Shown piece by piece: positions 11,382 to 21,272 of a DNA stretch of 64,000 nt. The stretch's first letter is position 1, and every line of letters begins with the position of its first letter. The stretch lies in assembly GCA_003545705.1 (NCBI GenBank), contig QVLQ01000001.1, positions 496,001 through 560,000 of the forward strand, written 5' to 3'. The notes beneath the pieces are model-generated. The model searched no databases and had not been told where the DNA came from. It saw only the letters and a list, made by a program, of their open reading frames with translations. A program made the position numbers and the translations under genes. The DNA comes from Acidomyces sp. 'richmondensis' (taxonomy: Eukaryota > Ascomycota > Dothideomycetes > Mycosphaerellales > Teratosphaeriaceae).

Positions 11382-11779
11382 GAGTGTACCCAGGTGACCG
11401 CGATGATTGCAGTGCGCTTATGAGTTAATTTATATCTTTCTCATTGTACTCAATGTTTGTCTATGTTCTGGATGCTATTTACCATGTTGACGATTCATAT
11501 TTGTGCAGAAGGAACGGGAGGCTGTTTGAAGCAAATGCCGTGATTGCACTGTGATTAAAAACAAGCTTCCTTGGTGCTAAGGAAACTGCCTTCGTCATCC
11601 TACAGTTCTGCAACGCTCTCGCCTAGTCGCAAATATGGCGAAGTCAACTTGGGAATATCGGTCACATCGCATATTTGATTTAATTTGCAAACGTCGCTAT
11701 TCACACTTGCGTTGTACGATGTTAGTCTGATACTTGAAACAGTGTTCAGCTGCCTAAGAACTGAGGGTTTCATCTCATC
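11382..11779. other. Intergenic
   Basis: Spacer after GPI19. A minus ORF (11600-11965) overlaps the next gene and lacks any family signature. Nothing else seen. Confidence 0.4.
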
Positions 11780-12526
11780 ATGCCGAGCATGTGGGCAGGA
11801 GCAATGAGCAGCTCGCTCAAATATCCACCAGAACGAGTGGAGCTTGCTATCCAACGCCTTAACGAGTTCAGCACCCCGGTGGTCTATATTATCTGCATAG
11901 TCATCATCTGGATGACTAGTACTCTGATTCTGGAGAGCACACTCAGTCTTTGGGATGCGCTGCATGCGGTGTAGGAGTCAGAGCACATCAGCAGAGACTG
12001 GAGTGATGCTGCACGAGACCTGAGATCCTTCGACGTCTTGTGTGCCGTTGTAACTATTCATGGCCTCCTTATTATCATCACTTGGATGAAATGGGAGACT
12101 CGAAGAGGCGTAAAAATGCCACTTAGAGGATATTTAATACTCCATACCATTAAGCTAGTTGGAATTGAGGCATGCTGCTGCACCTGGGTCAGCATTGCTC
12201 TAATCGTCGCAATTGCAGCGCTGCAAGGAAGAAAGATATGCGTCTCAGGGTACATCTTGGCATCCGACATATGGGAAAGCTACCGACTTGGAGAAATGTG
12301 CCCGACACAAGTGGGAAGAGCAGTGTGGACGGCATTTCGGGACATGGATATCCGAAATTTCTGGGACTTTCAGAAAAAGGCGCTTCTGCGATCAGTGTTA
12401 CTCGTGATAATGGTTATCAGTGGATACAACCTCTGTAAGATTGCCTACGAAAAGGGCGAAGATAAGGCGCGGCAGGATCTTAAACAAGAGCAAGCGGAGG
12501 TGAAACAAGGTGAATCCATAAGTTAA
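11780..12526 (+). CDS. Four-TM fungal membrane protein interrupted by one in-frame TAG
   Basis: One frame is open from ATG 11780 to 12526 (249 codons) apart from a single TAG at 11972-11974. Four hydrophobic segments are evident: VVYIICIVIIWMTSTLI, VLCAVVTIHGLLIIITW, WVSIALIVAIAALQ and LRSVLLVIMVISGYN. A charged tail follows (KGEDKARQDLKQEQAEVKQ). No family is recognised. The stop may be removed by an intron: GT at 11946 to AG at 11996 (51 nt), or 11919 to 11996 (78 nt), both preserve frame, although the donors (GTCTTT, GTACTC) are weak. Otherwise this is a recent pseudogene or a readthrough case. The second half has no ATG near its beginning, so it is not an independent gene. Confidence 0.5.
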
Positions 12527-12773
12527 GACAATGCATCAGAGCAGGAAAATGTCTCGAAAGCAATTCTCCATAAGCAACGGAGTCGGAGGATTGCAAGGCC
12601 GAAGCGGAAGTCGAGGTAAATGGACATTGGAAAATACTCTTGGCAAGTTAGCACTCGGAACGGGCCGCCAAGCGAGCACACCACAATTGTAGCATAACGT
12701 TTGCCTTCGCATGGCCTTGAATTGAAAATTATCCACCAGCGAGACTTCAAACAAGATACAAGAGATCTTCGCA

Positions 12774-13487
12774 ATGGCACCCAAGAATACCACTCAATCT
12801 GCTAAGGGTATGTATTGATGGAATACTGCAATAGAAAGTCTTGAATTTTCTCATATATCTATATTTCTCTTCCACTAATGTGTCGCTGACAATGAATCTC
12901 AGGTGCAAAGAAGCCTGGCAAGCCTTCAGCAAAGGCTTCATCAGCGGCAAAAGCTACCCTGCGTGGTGTAAGCTCCCCACAATGATTTATTTACCTTGAG
13001 GCGTGTCAGAGCAACCCATCATTCTGACGGCCTGTTTCTTTCCCACGTAACAGGTCAACTCGCACAAGGCGCACAAAGTCCGCACATCTACGACCTTCCA
13101 CCGACCCAAAACCCTCACGCTTTCTCGAGCACCGAAATACCCCCGGAAGTCGGTGCCACATGTGCCGCGCCTCGATGCGAGTAAAGTAATCATCCACCCG
13201 CTAAACACGGAGAGTGCGATGAAGATGATTGAAGAGAATAATACGCTGGTGTTCATTGTGGATGTTAAGGCAAACAAGAGGCAGATTAAGGAGGCGTTGA
13301 AGAAACTGTATGATGTGGAGTGTGTGCGTATCAACACACTGATCCGGTAGGTTATCAAGACCTCTTTTGTGGACGAAACGATTGCTGAGATAATTTTAGA
13401 CCAGACGGCTCCAAGAAGGCGTTCGCGCGTTTGACCCCAGACCTTGATGCGTTAGATATTGCTGCGTCGAAGCTGGCCATAGTCTAG
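12774..13487 (+). CDS. RPL25: 60S ribosomal protein L25 (uL23 / L23a)
   Basis: Exons 12774-12807, 12903-12967, 13054-13346 and 13400-13487, in phase (159 aa). The N-terminus is an Ala/Lys-rich eukaryotic extension (MAPKNTTQSAKGAKKPGKP), then HKAHKVRTSTTFHRPKTL and the uL23 fold with VIIHPLNTESAMKMIEENN, VDVKANKRQIKEALKKLYD and the end DALDIAASKLAIV. uL23 sits at the peptide-tunnel exit and docks SRP and other chaperones. The terminal exon encodes RPDGSKKAFARLTP across the last junction. Intron positions crowd the 5' end, as is common for fungal ribosomal-protein genes. Confidence 0.96.
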
Positions 13488-13837
13488 ATGATTTGCGCCT
13501 TTGCGCTTCTGAAGGCTCCACAGGTGTCATCGCTGGGAATGAACGGTCACGAATGCACTGCGGTAACCGTAAGACAATGGGTCGTATCATATATTGAGTG
13601 TGGAATACCGCTATCATACAATTTATGGCGACGCATGCTTGACTTCGATGAATTCCGTGCCTCAGCCGTCGTGCATGAATTAAGTCCCTCTACCAATTGT
13701 ATCCAATTTCAGTGCCATGCACCAATTTGTCCCTCATCATAGATGTGTCGAATCTGTGTTGCTCACTATGAAAATACATATCGCACTCCTTCCACCCCCG
13801 ATGCCCAAATAAGGTGACTCACTTCCACGTGAAATTT
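13488..13837. other. 3' intergenic between RPL25 and TIM8
   Basis: Tail-to-tail spacer of 350 bp. A plus ORF at 13488-13742 begins immediately after the RPL25 stop and has no family features. Confidence 0.5.
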
Positions 13838-14251
13838 TTACTGCAAAGTCCTCATTTCCTCCAAATGCCGAATCACAGTCATATTTGCATCCATAAAGCG
13901 ATCGACGCAGTTTTGCATGCAAGGTTCTTCATGTCGATCCAGCTTCCCTGACGATATTTTGCTGGTAATGCATTTGCGGAAACAGCTGGGGAGTTTCAGC
14001 GAAGGACAAGGGCATATCGATGTACTTTTCCTTACGTATCCGTCAAACTATGGACGGTTCCTTGAATCTGCGCCTTTTGCTGCTCGTTGACGATGAATTG
14101 GTTGAGTTCTTGCTTGTCCTTGCTAAGACACGGCACCACCACAAACCGTCAGAACATGCGCGGTGACCAAGAAGCAAATTGGCGTGTGAACTTACGCAGA
14201 CAGATTGTTGAGGCTCTGCATAGTCTCCGAAGAGACATTGAGATTGTCCAT
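13838..14251 (-). CDS. TIM8: TIM8 small Tim chaperone, mitochondrial intermembrane space
   Basis: Exons in transcript order: 14251-14196, 14122-14036, 13985-13838, in phase (96 aa). The twin CX3C signature is present: CFRKC and, eleven or more residues later, CMQNC, with the conserved linker KISSGKLDRHEEP and the following VDRFMDAN. The N-terminal helix KDKQELNQFIVNEQQKAQIQ matches Tim8. Tim8-Tim13 hexamers escort hydrophobic precursors such as Tim23 across the intermembrane space; the four Cys form two disulfides via Mia40. Introns have GTAAGT/TTAG and GTAAGG/CCCAG borders. The gene is invisible to single-frame ORF searching. It is divergent from NAP1, with 294 bp between starts. Confidence 0.93.
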
Positions 14252-14545
14252 GATGAGGAGTATAGATGATCGAGGTGTATAGAGAGTCTACCTACATGCG
14301 ATGGCACATGCATCCGGAAGCGGACAAAGCTGAAGAGCGGCCGCGTGCGGCTTGTGCGGCCGCCGCGATTCGGCGGCGGGGGCAAGATTCAGATTCTGCT
14401 GGCCCAACCGCGCGCACACCAGGGTCGGTGGCATCACTTGCAGATTCAACGCCTTTCCCACTCACCTGCGTGCTGAAGCTCGTTCGCCTGACGCATCACA
14501 TTCTCGCTTCATCTTCCCGGCTGTCGATCATAGAACGCGCGGAAG
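14252..14545. promoter_or_regulatory. Divergent promoter TIM8 / NAP1
   Basis: The 294 bp between opposed start codons must hold both promoters. A GC-rich patch with GCGGCCGC (about 14338-14365, GCGGCCGCGT and GCGGCCGCCG) stands out from the surrounding sequence. Confidence 0.5.
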
Positions 14546-16129
14546 ATGTCGGCCATTCCCAACTCCAACAAACGGTCGATTGACCCTGCGCCTGTACGTA
14601 TTCCGCCTTTTATTATAATTTTAATTCTGCCTACTTTTGTCCTCACGCAGCTCTCACGACAACAGCGACACTCATACTGACGACATGCAGACCCCTCAGA
14701 ACAGTAAGGCCGGTCCTAGTGGTGACCATGGCAAGGCTCGCACCATCGCTAACACCGCTCACCAGCCCCCGCCAACCAGGCGCCAATCTCGTCTCGCGCC
14801 CAGGCACCAAACGTTCCCAGCATCAATGAGGGTATGCATCCGACAGCTTGCAGCGGTACTGGGGCAAAATGTGCTGACAAAGGTGCAGAGGACCTCGATC
14901 GTGCAGCGGCTGCATCCATCGTACGTGTGACACCGCCATTTGGGCTGTCGGCAATCGCTAACTCTTCACAGTTTGCACAGAACCCGAAGCTGGTCTCGAT
15001 GATGCAGAACAAGCTTCAGGGCCTTGTTGGCCGCTCCTCTGGCTATGTCGAGTCCTTGCCGGCACCCGTACGAAGGCGCGTCGACGGCCTGAAGGGCATT
15101 CAGAAGGAGCATTCCAAGCTGGAGGCCGAATTCCAAGAAGAGGTACTGCAGCTTGAAAAGCGCTTCTTCGCCAAATTCACTCCTTTGTACGAGAAGAGGG
15201 CAAAAATTGTCAACGGCGACCTTGAGCCGACGGAGGAGGAAATAAAAGCGGGCGAGGCAGAGGAAGATGATGAGGCCGAGTCCCAGAAGGCTGAGAGCGA
15301 TAAAAAGACTGAGGAGTCTGCTGTTGATATGAAGGGTATTCCAGAGTTCTGGCTGAGTGCTATGAAGAACTCGTCGCTGGCCGAGACCATCACCGACCGC
15401 GACGAGGAAGCACTCAAACATCTGACCGATATCCGCATGGAGTACCTCGACCGTCCGGGCTTCCGGCTCATTTTTGAGTTTTCCGAGAACGAATTCTTCA
15501 CGAATAAGCTTATCACCAAAACCTACTTCTATCAGGAGGAGAGTGGGTATGGTGGTGACTTCATTTACGACCACGCGGAAGGCGATAAAATCGACTGGAA
15601 AGCGGGCAAGGACTTGACAGTAAAGGTCGAAAGCAAGAAGCAGAGAAATAAGAGTATGTGCACCCCAACATGTTTGTGAGTCATTCCATGTGCTGACATG
15701 TAATTCAGACACGAAGCAGACGCGCATCGTCAAGAAGACTATCCCAACGCCATCCTTCTTCGACTTCTTTAATCCAGCGAAGCCGCCGAACGACGATGAT
15801 GAGGACATTGATGAAGAGATAGAGGCAAAGCTGGAGCTAGATTATCAGCTTGGCGAGGACATCAAGGAGAAACTCATCCCACGCGCTATTGACTGGTTCA
15901 CGGGAGAGGCACTGCAATTTGAGCAAGGCTTTGACTTGGATGAGGACGATTTCGAAGACGAGGATGATGAGGATGAGTATGAGGACGAGCGGGATGAGGA
16001 TGACGAAGACGAAGACGAAGATGAGGTGCGCAGACGATGAGTCACTTTCTGCATCCAGACCACTGACGATCCTGGTAGGAGGACGGCTCAAAACCGAAGC
16101 AGGAGACGGCCGAGTGCAAGCAGAGTTAG
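14546..16129 (+). CDS. NAP1: NAP1 nucleosome assembly protein, 7 exons
   Basis: Exons 14546-14593, 14691-14703, 14766-14831, 14883-14920, 14972-15653, 15709-16025 and 16079-16129, in phase (404 aa). Nap1 is a histone H2A-H2B chaperone. The N-terminus reads MSAIPNSNKRSIDPAP, TPQNTPANQAPISSRAQ, then FAQNPKLVSMMQNKLQGLVG, the long dimerisation helix (KEHSKLEAEFQEEVLQLEKR), the NAP fold (GIPEFWLSAMKN, FRLIFEFSENEFFTN, SFFDFFNPAKPP) and an Asp/Glu-rich histone-binding tail. The last exon ends in CKQS, a CaaX-like box resembling the CKQQ terminus of animal NAP1L1. Exon two is 13 nt. The exon-four acceptor could alternatively be 6 nt downstream (14889), dropping two residues. Confidence 0.95.
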
Positions 16130-16833
16130 ACGCCACTCGGTGTACTGCACCGCACATATTTCAACTTTGTCTCTGACATCTTCCGGCCAATCAATAGTCC
16201 TTCATCGATTGATAGAGCTGCCGTAATTGCCCCGGCGTGTATATTGCAATACTAGCAGGAACTCCCCAAGTAAAAGTCTGCGACCATTCCCAAGCGGTCC
16301 CACCTTCCTTTCACGAAAATCCGACCCCCAGCAATGCATGCATGCAACGGCGTTTGTTCTACTTGCTGCGCTCATCTGAAAGTTTCCAACCTCCGCATAA
16401 TAAGTTTTTCAAGCTATGGTACCAGGTTCCCCAAGTGCGGGTGGGGATCAGGGAAGTGGGCGGCGTATCCATGGCGATTAGTGAGGAGCCGGGAGGACCG
16501 TGATGTTAGTCGTTTGTTTTGCGATTGCAGATAGGGCCTTCTGAAGCGAGAGTATTTCTTTGCACCCATTATGTCACCGCCAACACTATTCTCCTCTTTT
16601 ACATTTGACTTTTATCAAGTGAATGCTTGCATAACTATGGATCACATTGGTGCCTAAATATATCACAATGACCACATTCCATGAAAGAACCGCCATTTCA
16701 GATGTTTGAAAGTGCTTCGTTAGGAAGAACGAGTCATCAAAGATGCATCTACCATCTAGCTCTAAAAGCGATGATCTTACCACCAACGCCACGCTACTGC
16801 AAATGTCGAGATATAGTCGTGGAACAGAATTAT
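16130..16833. other. 3' intergenic between NAP1 and UFD1
   Basis: Tail-to-tail spacer of 700 bp. ORFs at 16237-16534 (plus) and 16586-16792 (minus) show no family features. Nothing else recognised. Confidence 0.45.
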
Positions 16834-17946
16834 TTATTTTTGGTCCTTCTTCTTCCTTAATGTCTGTCCGTCACCTTTGAACTGATTTCGCTGTTCCGCT
16901 TCCGCCGCCGCCTGTGCTTCTTTGTTCTTCAGTGGCTTGATCTCATACCCGAAGAACAGCTTTCCAGGAGGCAGTCGCAACGGCTGCGGCCCATTCCGTC
17001 TCTGTGCTGTCTTGTGCTGTGCGGAATCGGCAGGCGTGCTTGACGTTCCTGGCACGGGAGTAGATGTGCGCGGAGTGGATGCAGGTGTGGATGCCACGGT
17101 TGATGACTTGCCCTTCTTCGGCACGAGTCGGTTTCCAGAGCCAGCAAATGCAGAGGTAGATCTGGAGTGACCAACTGCTGCGGTCGAAGATGAAGGGGCT
17201 ATCGCAGAATAGTTGATCGCTTGTGCCATGCTGCCTTCAGTATGCACCATGCCGCCTCTGCTCGCCATTGTCGAGCCGATGCTCCGTGGCGTGCTCGTCC
17301 CACTCGTCTTCGCTGGCTCTTGATACCCGACAGGTGGTGCGAAGTCGACTTCGAGGTCTGTTTCTTGAACGCTGATAGCATGGCTTTCGCTGTCCGGCTT
17401 CACTTCTAGCACGGCGATCTCATAGATAGTGTCATTATAGGAGAAGGTGAAGATATCGCCAACAGTCAGGCAGGAGAAGTTTCTGAAGGAGGTTTCTAGC
17501 ACCGCCTTGGGGTCGGAGATCTCGAGGAAATTGGTATTTTGGGGTTGAAGCTTGATGAAGGAGCCCGGAGACAAGTCGGTGGACTTAATCTGGAGTAAAT
17601 CACCGGGTTCGAGGAGAAGCGTTTGCATGAGCCAGTAGGGAAGGTAGCAACGGCCTTCTTCGGCAGTGAATTCTAACACGCCAGCGTGCGTACTCTTGCT
17701 CTTGGCTCCGTTGATCAGCTCGAAGAGCATCGGGTATGTAATATGCAGCTGAGTGAGCTTGTCAAGAGCAGAGGCCGGGAGAAATATCTTGCCACCATGG
17801 TTCGCTGTCTCTCGTTCGGGACCAGGCATCATGGCGATGGGATAGCAGCGATAGTATTCATCGAAGCGTCGAGGTCGGCCACCACCGCGCGCCAACATGG
17901 CTCGCTGATAAATGCCCATATCGTCATCTTGAAAGTAGTAGGACAT
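16834..17946 (-). CDS. UFD1: UFD1 ubiquitin-recognition subunit of Cdc48-Ufd1-Npl4
   Basis: Single exon. Starting at 17946 gives 370 aa beginning MSYYFQDDDMGIYQRAML; an in-frame ATG at 17982 adds 12 residues. The UT3 double-psi barrel that binds polyubiquitin is clear: RRFDEYYRCYPIAMMPG, ERETANHGGKIFLPASALDK, LHITYPMLFELIN, RCYLPYWLMQTLLLEPGD and FSCLTVGDIFTFSYND, followed by EVDFAPPVGYQEP. The C-terminal 150 residues are Ser/Thr/Ala-rich and end with FFGYEIKP plus a Lys-rich tail, the segment that in yeast contacts Npl4 and Cdc48. It acts in ER-associated degradation and in extraction of ubiquitylated chromatin proteins. Confidence 0.94.
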   Translation of the reverse strand: MSYYFQDDDMGIYQRAMLARGGGRPRRFDEYYRCYPIAMMPGPERETANHGGKIFLPASALDKLTQLHITYPMLFELINGAKSKSTHAGVLEFTAEEGRCYLPYWLMQTLLLEPGDLLQIKSTDLSPGSFIKLQPQNTNFLEISDPKAVLETSFRNFSCLTVGDIFTFSYNDTIYEIAVLEVKPDSESHAISVQETDLEVDFAPPVGYQEPAKTSGTSTPRSIGSTMASRGGMVHTEGSMAQAINYSAIAPSSSTAAVGHSRSTSAFAGSGNRLVPKKGKSSTVASTPASTPRTSTPVPGTSSTPADSAQHKTAQRRNGPQPLRLPPGKLFFGYEIKPLKNKEAQAAAEAEQRNQFKGDGQTLRKKKDQK

Positions 17947-18920
17947 ATTAGCGGCAATGCGAAAGGTGTAATATGTCTGCAAATGATCATGTCTTGCCTA
18001 CTGAACTCAAGAGAGCCCACAGAGCTTATGGCGGATAAATGAAGTTATCGATAAAACGGCTCGTTCCGCTCCGGCGACATAAACGTTATCGCCTGATGTA
18101 ATGATATTTTCTCTGGTTGTGTATTGAACCAATACAATGTTATCAACATCTTTACAGCGTAACCTGGCTAAAACCACATACATGATCTTATTTTCTGAAG
18201 ATGAGTTGAATAATGATGTGGCGCTTCTGCAGCGCACTCGAGACTCTTATGATTCGGGTAAGACTAAGTATCTGGCATTGGAAATGGTTACAGTACGGTG
18301 TCTCCTGGATATTCCCATCCAGGTGCTAAATGCGCCGCTAATCGATCGAACTTCGACTACACTATGGCAAGACAGCCCATAATTTCAAAGGCTGACATTG
18401 TCAATACTTCCCTTGACGCGGGCAAATCCCAAAATGAGGATGTGAGATGAGGTCTGTTGTTTTCAGGTATTGCCTGAACTATCGATTTGTACACCTTACA
18501 TCCTTCTACACCCCATGATCTACCACAATTCATATCGACTATCGTCATATGTCTTGCTTGAAGCATCATACACGACATTCTGTACCAGTGAGGAGATCGG
18601 CAGTCTACGAACACTTGCATCATGTCGAGATAGCAGTAACAACCTCTTTTCATCAATGGCATTGAAGTGAAGGGACGATATAACTTGGAATTTTGGGAAA
18701 TTTATGGAGGTTTCAAACCCATCGTACGGTCATTTTCTCCTTATAATTTGTTCAACCATTGTCGCAAGAACCCAACATCTCACTCATGAGTTGTATTCTT
18801 TGATGATTACTGCATATGCGTTATTCGCCCCTAGGTCCATTGCAAACCCTTTTCCAAATCATAAATTGGGCGGAACCGGTGGTGGATGCTTGAATTACAA
18901 CCATACATCAAGTGGCCAGT
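17947..18920. other. Intergenic upstream of UFD1
   Basis: AT-rich region containing the UFD1 promoter. ORFs up to 101 codons exist, including a plus ORF 18704-18922 with a hydrophobic start (HFLLIICSTIVA) that might be an exon linked to the decayed frame downstream. No family recognised. Confidence 0.4.
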
Positions 18921-19526
18921 AAATTCAAGACCTGGACTGCCGAGTACTCGAATGCTAGTGCAAATGCCTATCTCAATGATACCTTAAACAACGTAAACGA
19001 GTTTTCGGATTCCATTATACATTTTATCGATGTTGATTACCCAAGCAACTTTCCGCTGGTTCTTGTCACCATCTCCAACAGTTAGGAAGGGCCACATATT
19101 CATCCCGTGCGAATTCTAAGTCTAGCCAAGGAAGCTAAGCAAATATTCCTTTCGATATATTTAACGTCTTGTAAAGACATCATGTCACACAATGATCCAA
19201 AGTGGTGGGCTATAATTAATGTGTTATAACGTTTTACCTGCTAGACTTTCATTTTGCGCTGGAGATCTCCGAAGGAAACCCCTACAGGCTCTGTTCCTCC
19301 ACAAAAAGAGGAATTTACGGTTATCACCGTTCCCAAGATCGTCTATAATCGCTGTGACTTAAAGGTACCGTTCCTGATCGAGACTATCTTCTCCGAGTTC
19401 AATTCTGGTCCATTACTAGTCGAATTGGGGATTTTTACATCCGAAGACTGGAGACTCCAATTGCCCGTTAAAGCGACACGCCATTGTAAAGGATCTTCCG
19501 TTCATGATAAGACACCGTTCATGTAA
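18921..19526 (+). pseudogene. Decayed reading frame of unknown family
   Basis: One plus-strand frame reads protein-like sequence for about 200 codons but contains TAG at 19083 plus stops near 19227-19242. Segments include NAYLNDTLNNVNEFSDSI, IIHFIDVDYPSNFPLVLVTI, and after the stops FTVITVPKIVYNRCDLKVPF and SEFNSGPLLVELGIFTSEDW. Both halves share the same frame, which is unlikely by chance at this composition. I do not recognise the family. Alternatives are a multi-exon gene whose introns contain the stops, or coincidence. Confidence 0.35.
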
Positions 19527-19960
19527 GTACAGTTGGAGATGTGCGTGGCAGGAAAATGTTTGCCAGCTTCTAGAAATAACGGACTCATCCAGGCTTTATT
19601 CTGAGATTTCAAGGCTTTTTTGAAATTCACGGGCCTGATCTCAGTGTGATTACTTTCTTCTTTAGATTTTAAATCGAGGAAAAATTTATGTATAGTTATA
19701 TCATGTTCATATTCATTTAGCTGGCGAGCGCTCGGGCCACGAGGTACGGGCCGTTGTTCTGTTTGTGCGAAGATAGGTATGGCAGGCCTTTCCTTTCGCA
19801 TGTATGATGTGCACTCATTTGTCGAGTTGAAAACGCAACTTCACACAATGAGAACTTTAATACAATTAGGTCTGTTCACCGTGCGTGCAGAGACACACAG
19901 TGGCAACCCAGCTGCGGTCGTTTTTCTACAGCTTAATCTACTTCACTGAACAAGTTCCTA
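19527..19960. other. Intergenic; short PhzF-like fragment
   Basis: A short plus frame from ATG 19849 reads LGLFTVRAETHSGNPAAVVF before a stop. This resembles the SGNP(L/A)AVV N-terminus of PhzF-family isomerases. No continuation was found, so it is at best a relic. The minus ORF 19502-19801 has no family. Confidence 0.25.
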
Positions 19961-20899
19961 GTGAATATGGCGAATAAAAATCTACAAGATGCTGGAAAGC
20001 CTACGGAATGTACTTCTAGCATGCTGCGATCAAATCGACTCAAGAAAAAGATTGGCAGAATGTCGTCTGGACGTCCGCCACTTGCAAAGAAACCTCAGGC
20101 TGCATTGTCCGCTGCAGCGACACGTAACGTCATTCGCACACATCATCAGCTAACCAAAGAGCTGGTAAAGGCTGAAGCCCAGGGCAAGGAGACTGAAGCA
20201 AATGAGCTTAAAAAACGCATCTCTGACCTTGGCGGACTCAAAAGCTATCAAGCTGCCAGCATCATTGGGCAATCTGGTGAGCGAGGTGGGGATTCGTCTG
20301 TTGTCTTGATGACATGGCTTGAGCCCTTGGCCGCAGAGATAGCGAAATCACCTAACAAACTGAAGCTGCTGGAGGTTGGAGCGCTTTCAACGAAGAATGC
20401 ATGTGCGAAGTCTGGCCTATTTGACATCGAGCGCATCGATCTTTTCTCGGAAACCAAAGAAATCATTCAACAAGACTTCATGAAACGCCCTATCCCTTCA
20501 TGTCGTAGAGATCAGTTCGACATCATCTCGCTCTCCCTCGTCCTCAATTTCGTCCCAGATCCCGTTGGCAGAGGTGAAATGCTCAAACACACTTGCAGAT
20601 TTCTCAATAATCGCGCTGCCCAGTCATGTACAGAGCAGCTGAAGGATGCGTTTCCTGCCCTGTTCCTCGTGCTCCCCGCTCCATGCATCTGGAATTCACG
20701 ATTCATGAGCGAGCAACGCTTGATTTGCCTCATGGCGAGCCTTGGCTACGTCCTCCTGCAGCACAAGCTCACCGCGAAATTGATGTACACTCTCTGGTTG
20801 CTCAGAGATGACCCGGTACCAGAGGAGCAGGATTTTCCAAAAAAGCTGATCAACCCAGGTGGCGGCAGGAACAATTTCAGCATCGTTCTCAAAAAATGA
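19961..20899 (+). CDS. BMT2: BMT2 25S rRNA adenine-N1 methyltransferase
   Basis: Single exon, 312 aa. Bmt2 installs one of the m1A modifications in 25S rRNA (A2142 in yeast) in the nucleolus. Features are a basic N-terminus (RLKKKIGRMSSGRPPLAKK), the conserved THHQLTKELVKAEAQGK block and GGLKSYQAASIIGQSGERGG, then a Rossmann-like SAM-binding core: LKLLEVGALSTKN (motif I), RIDLFS (acidic residue of motif II) and FDIISLSLVLNFVPDPVGRG (motif IV region), ending RNNFSIVLKK. Length and order fit the family. The start at 19961 could also be the Met two codons later. Confidence 0.92.
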   Translation: MNMANKNLQDAGKPTECTSSMLRSNRLKKKIGRMSSGRPPLAKKPQAALSAAATRNVIRTHHQLTKELVKAEAQGKETEANELKKRISDLGGLKSYQAASIIGQSGERGGDSSVVLMTWLEPLAAEIAKSPNKLKLLEVGALSTKNACAKSGLFDIERIDLFSETKEIIQQDFMKRPIPSCRRDQFDIISLSLVLNFVPDPVGRGEMLKHTCRFLNNRAAQSCTEQLKDAFPALFLVLPAPCIWNSRFMSEQRLICLMASLGYVLLQHKLTAKLMYTLWLLRDDPVPEEQDFPKKLINPGGGRNNFSIVLKK

Positions 20900-21272
20900 G
20901 ACTGGCAAAGAAGAGGACTGAAAAGTTATACATGGTTTCGGCAGCATGTGAAATTGGCACAAAGATCTATCAAGCGGCTCGCATTGGCTAAATTTCAAGG
21001 TTTTAAAATTATAAATCATGGCACGTGAATACCGCGAGTTTGATTCACCTCCGAAGCACGGTCACGGGATATCTGCAAGACCTGGTACGAGTTATTCCAA
21101 GTTCAGTATATTATATGCTCCGATATCGATCATTATTGATAACAGATTGGCGCATTTTTTATGACAATCAGCGATGGATGTCAACGTGAGTTGATTGAAA
21201 AAGATGCTACGATTGCATGATTTCTATAGCCTAATAGTATATAGCTAAAGCACGTGGCTATATTTATCCTTC
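20900..21272. other. 3' intergenic between BMT2 and the DUF89 gene
   Basis: AT-rich tail-to-tail spacer, nothing recognised. Confidence 0.5.

Noticed and set aside
12038..12526. Independent gene starting at 12038
   Set aside because: The position is a TTG, not an ATG, and the frame is continuous with the upstream TM segment apart from one TAG.
14834..15679. NAP1 read as a 281-codon single ORF starting at 14834
   Set aside because: The start lies inside an intron. The family N-terminus is recovered only by the seven-exon model.
15845..16063. Minus-strand Ser-rich ORFs opposite the NAP1 acidic tail
   Set aside because: They are the antisense reading of GAT/GAG-rich codons for the Asp/Glu tail.
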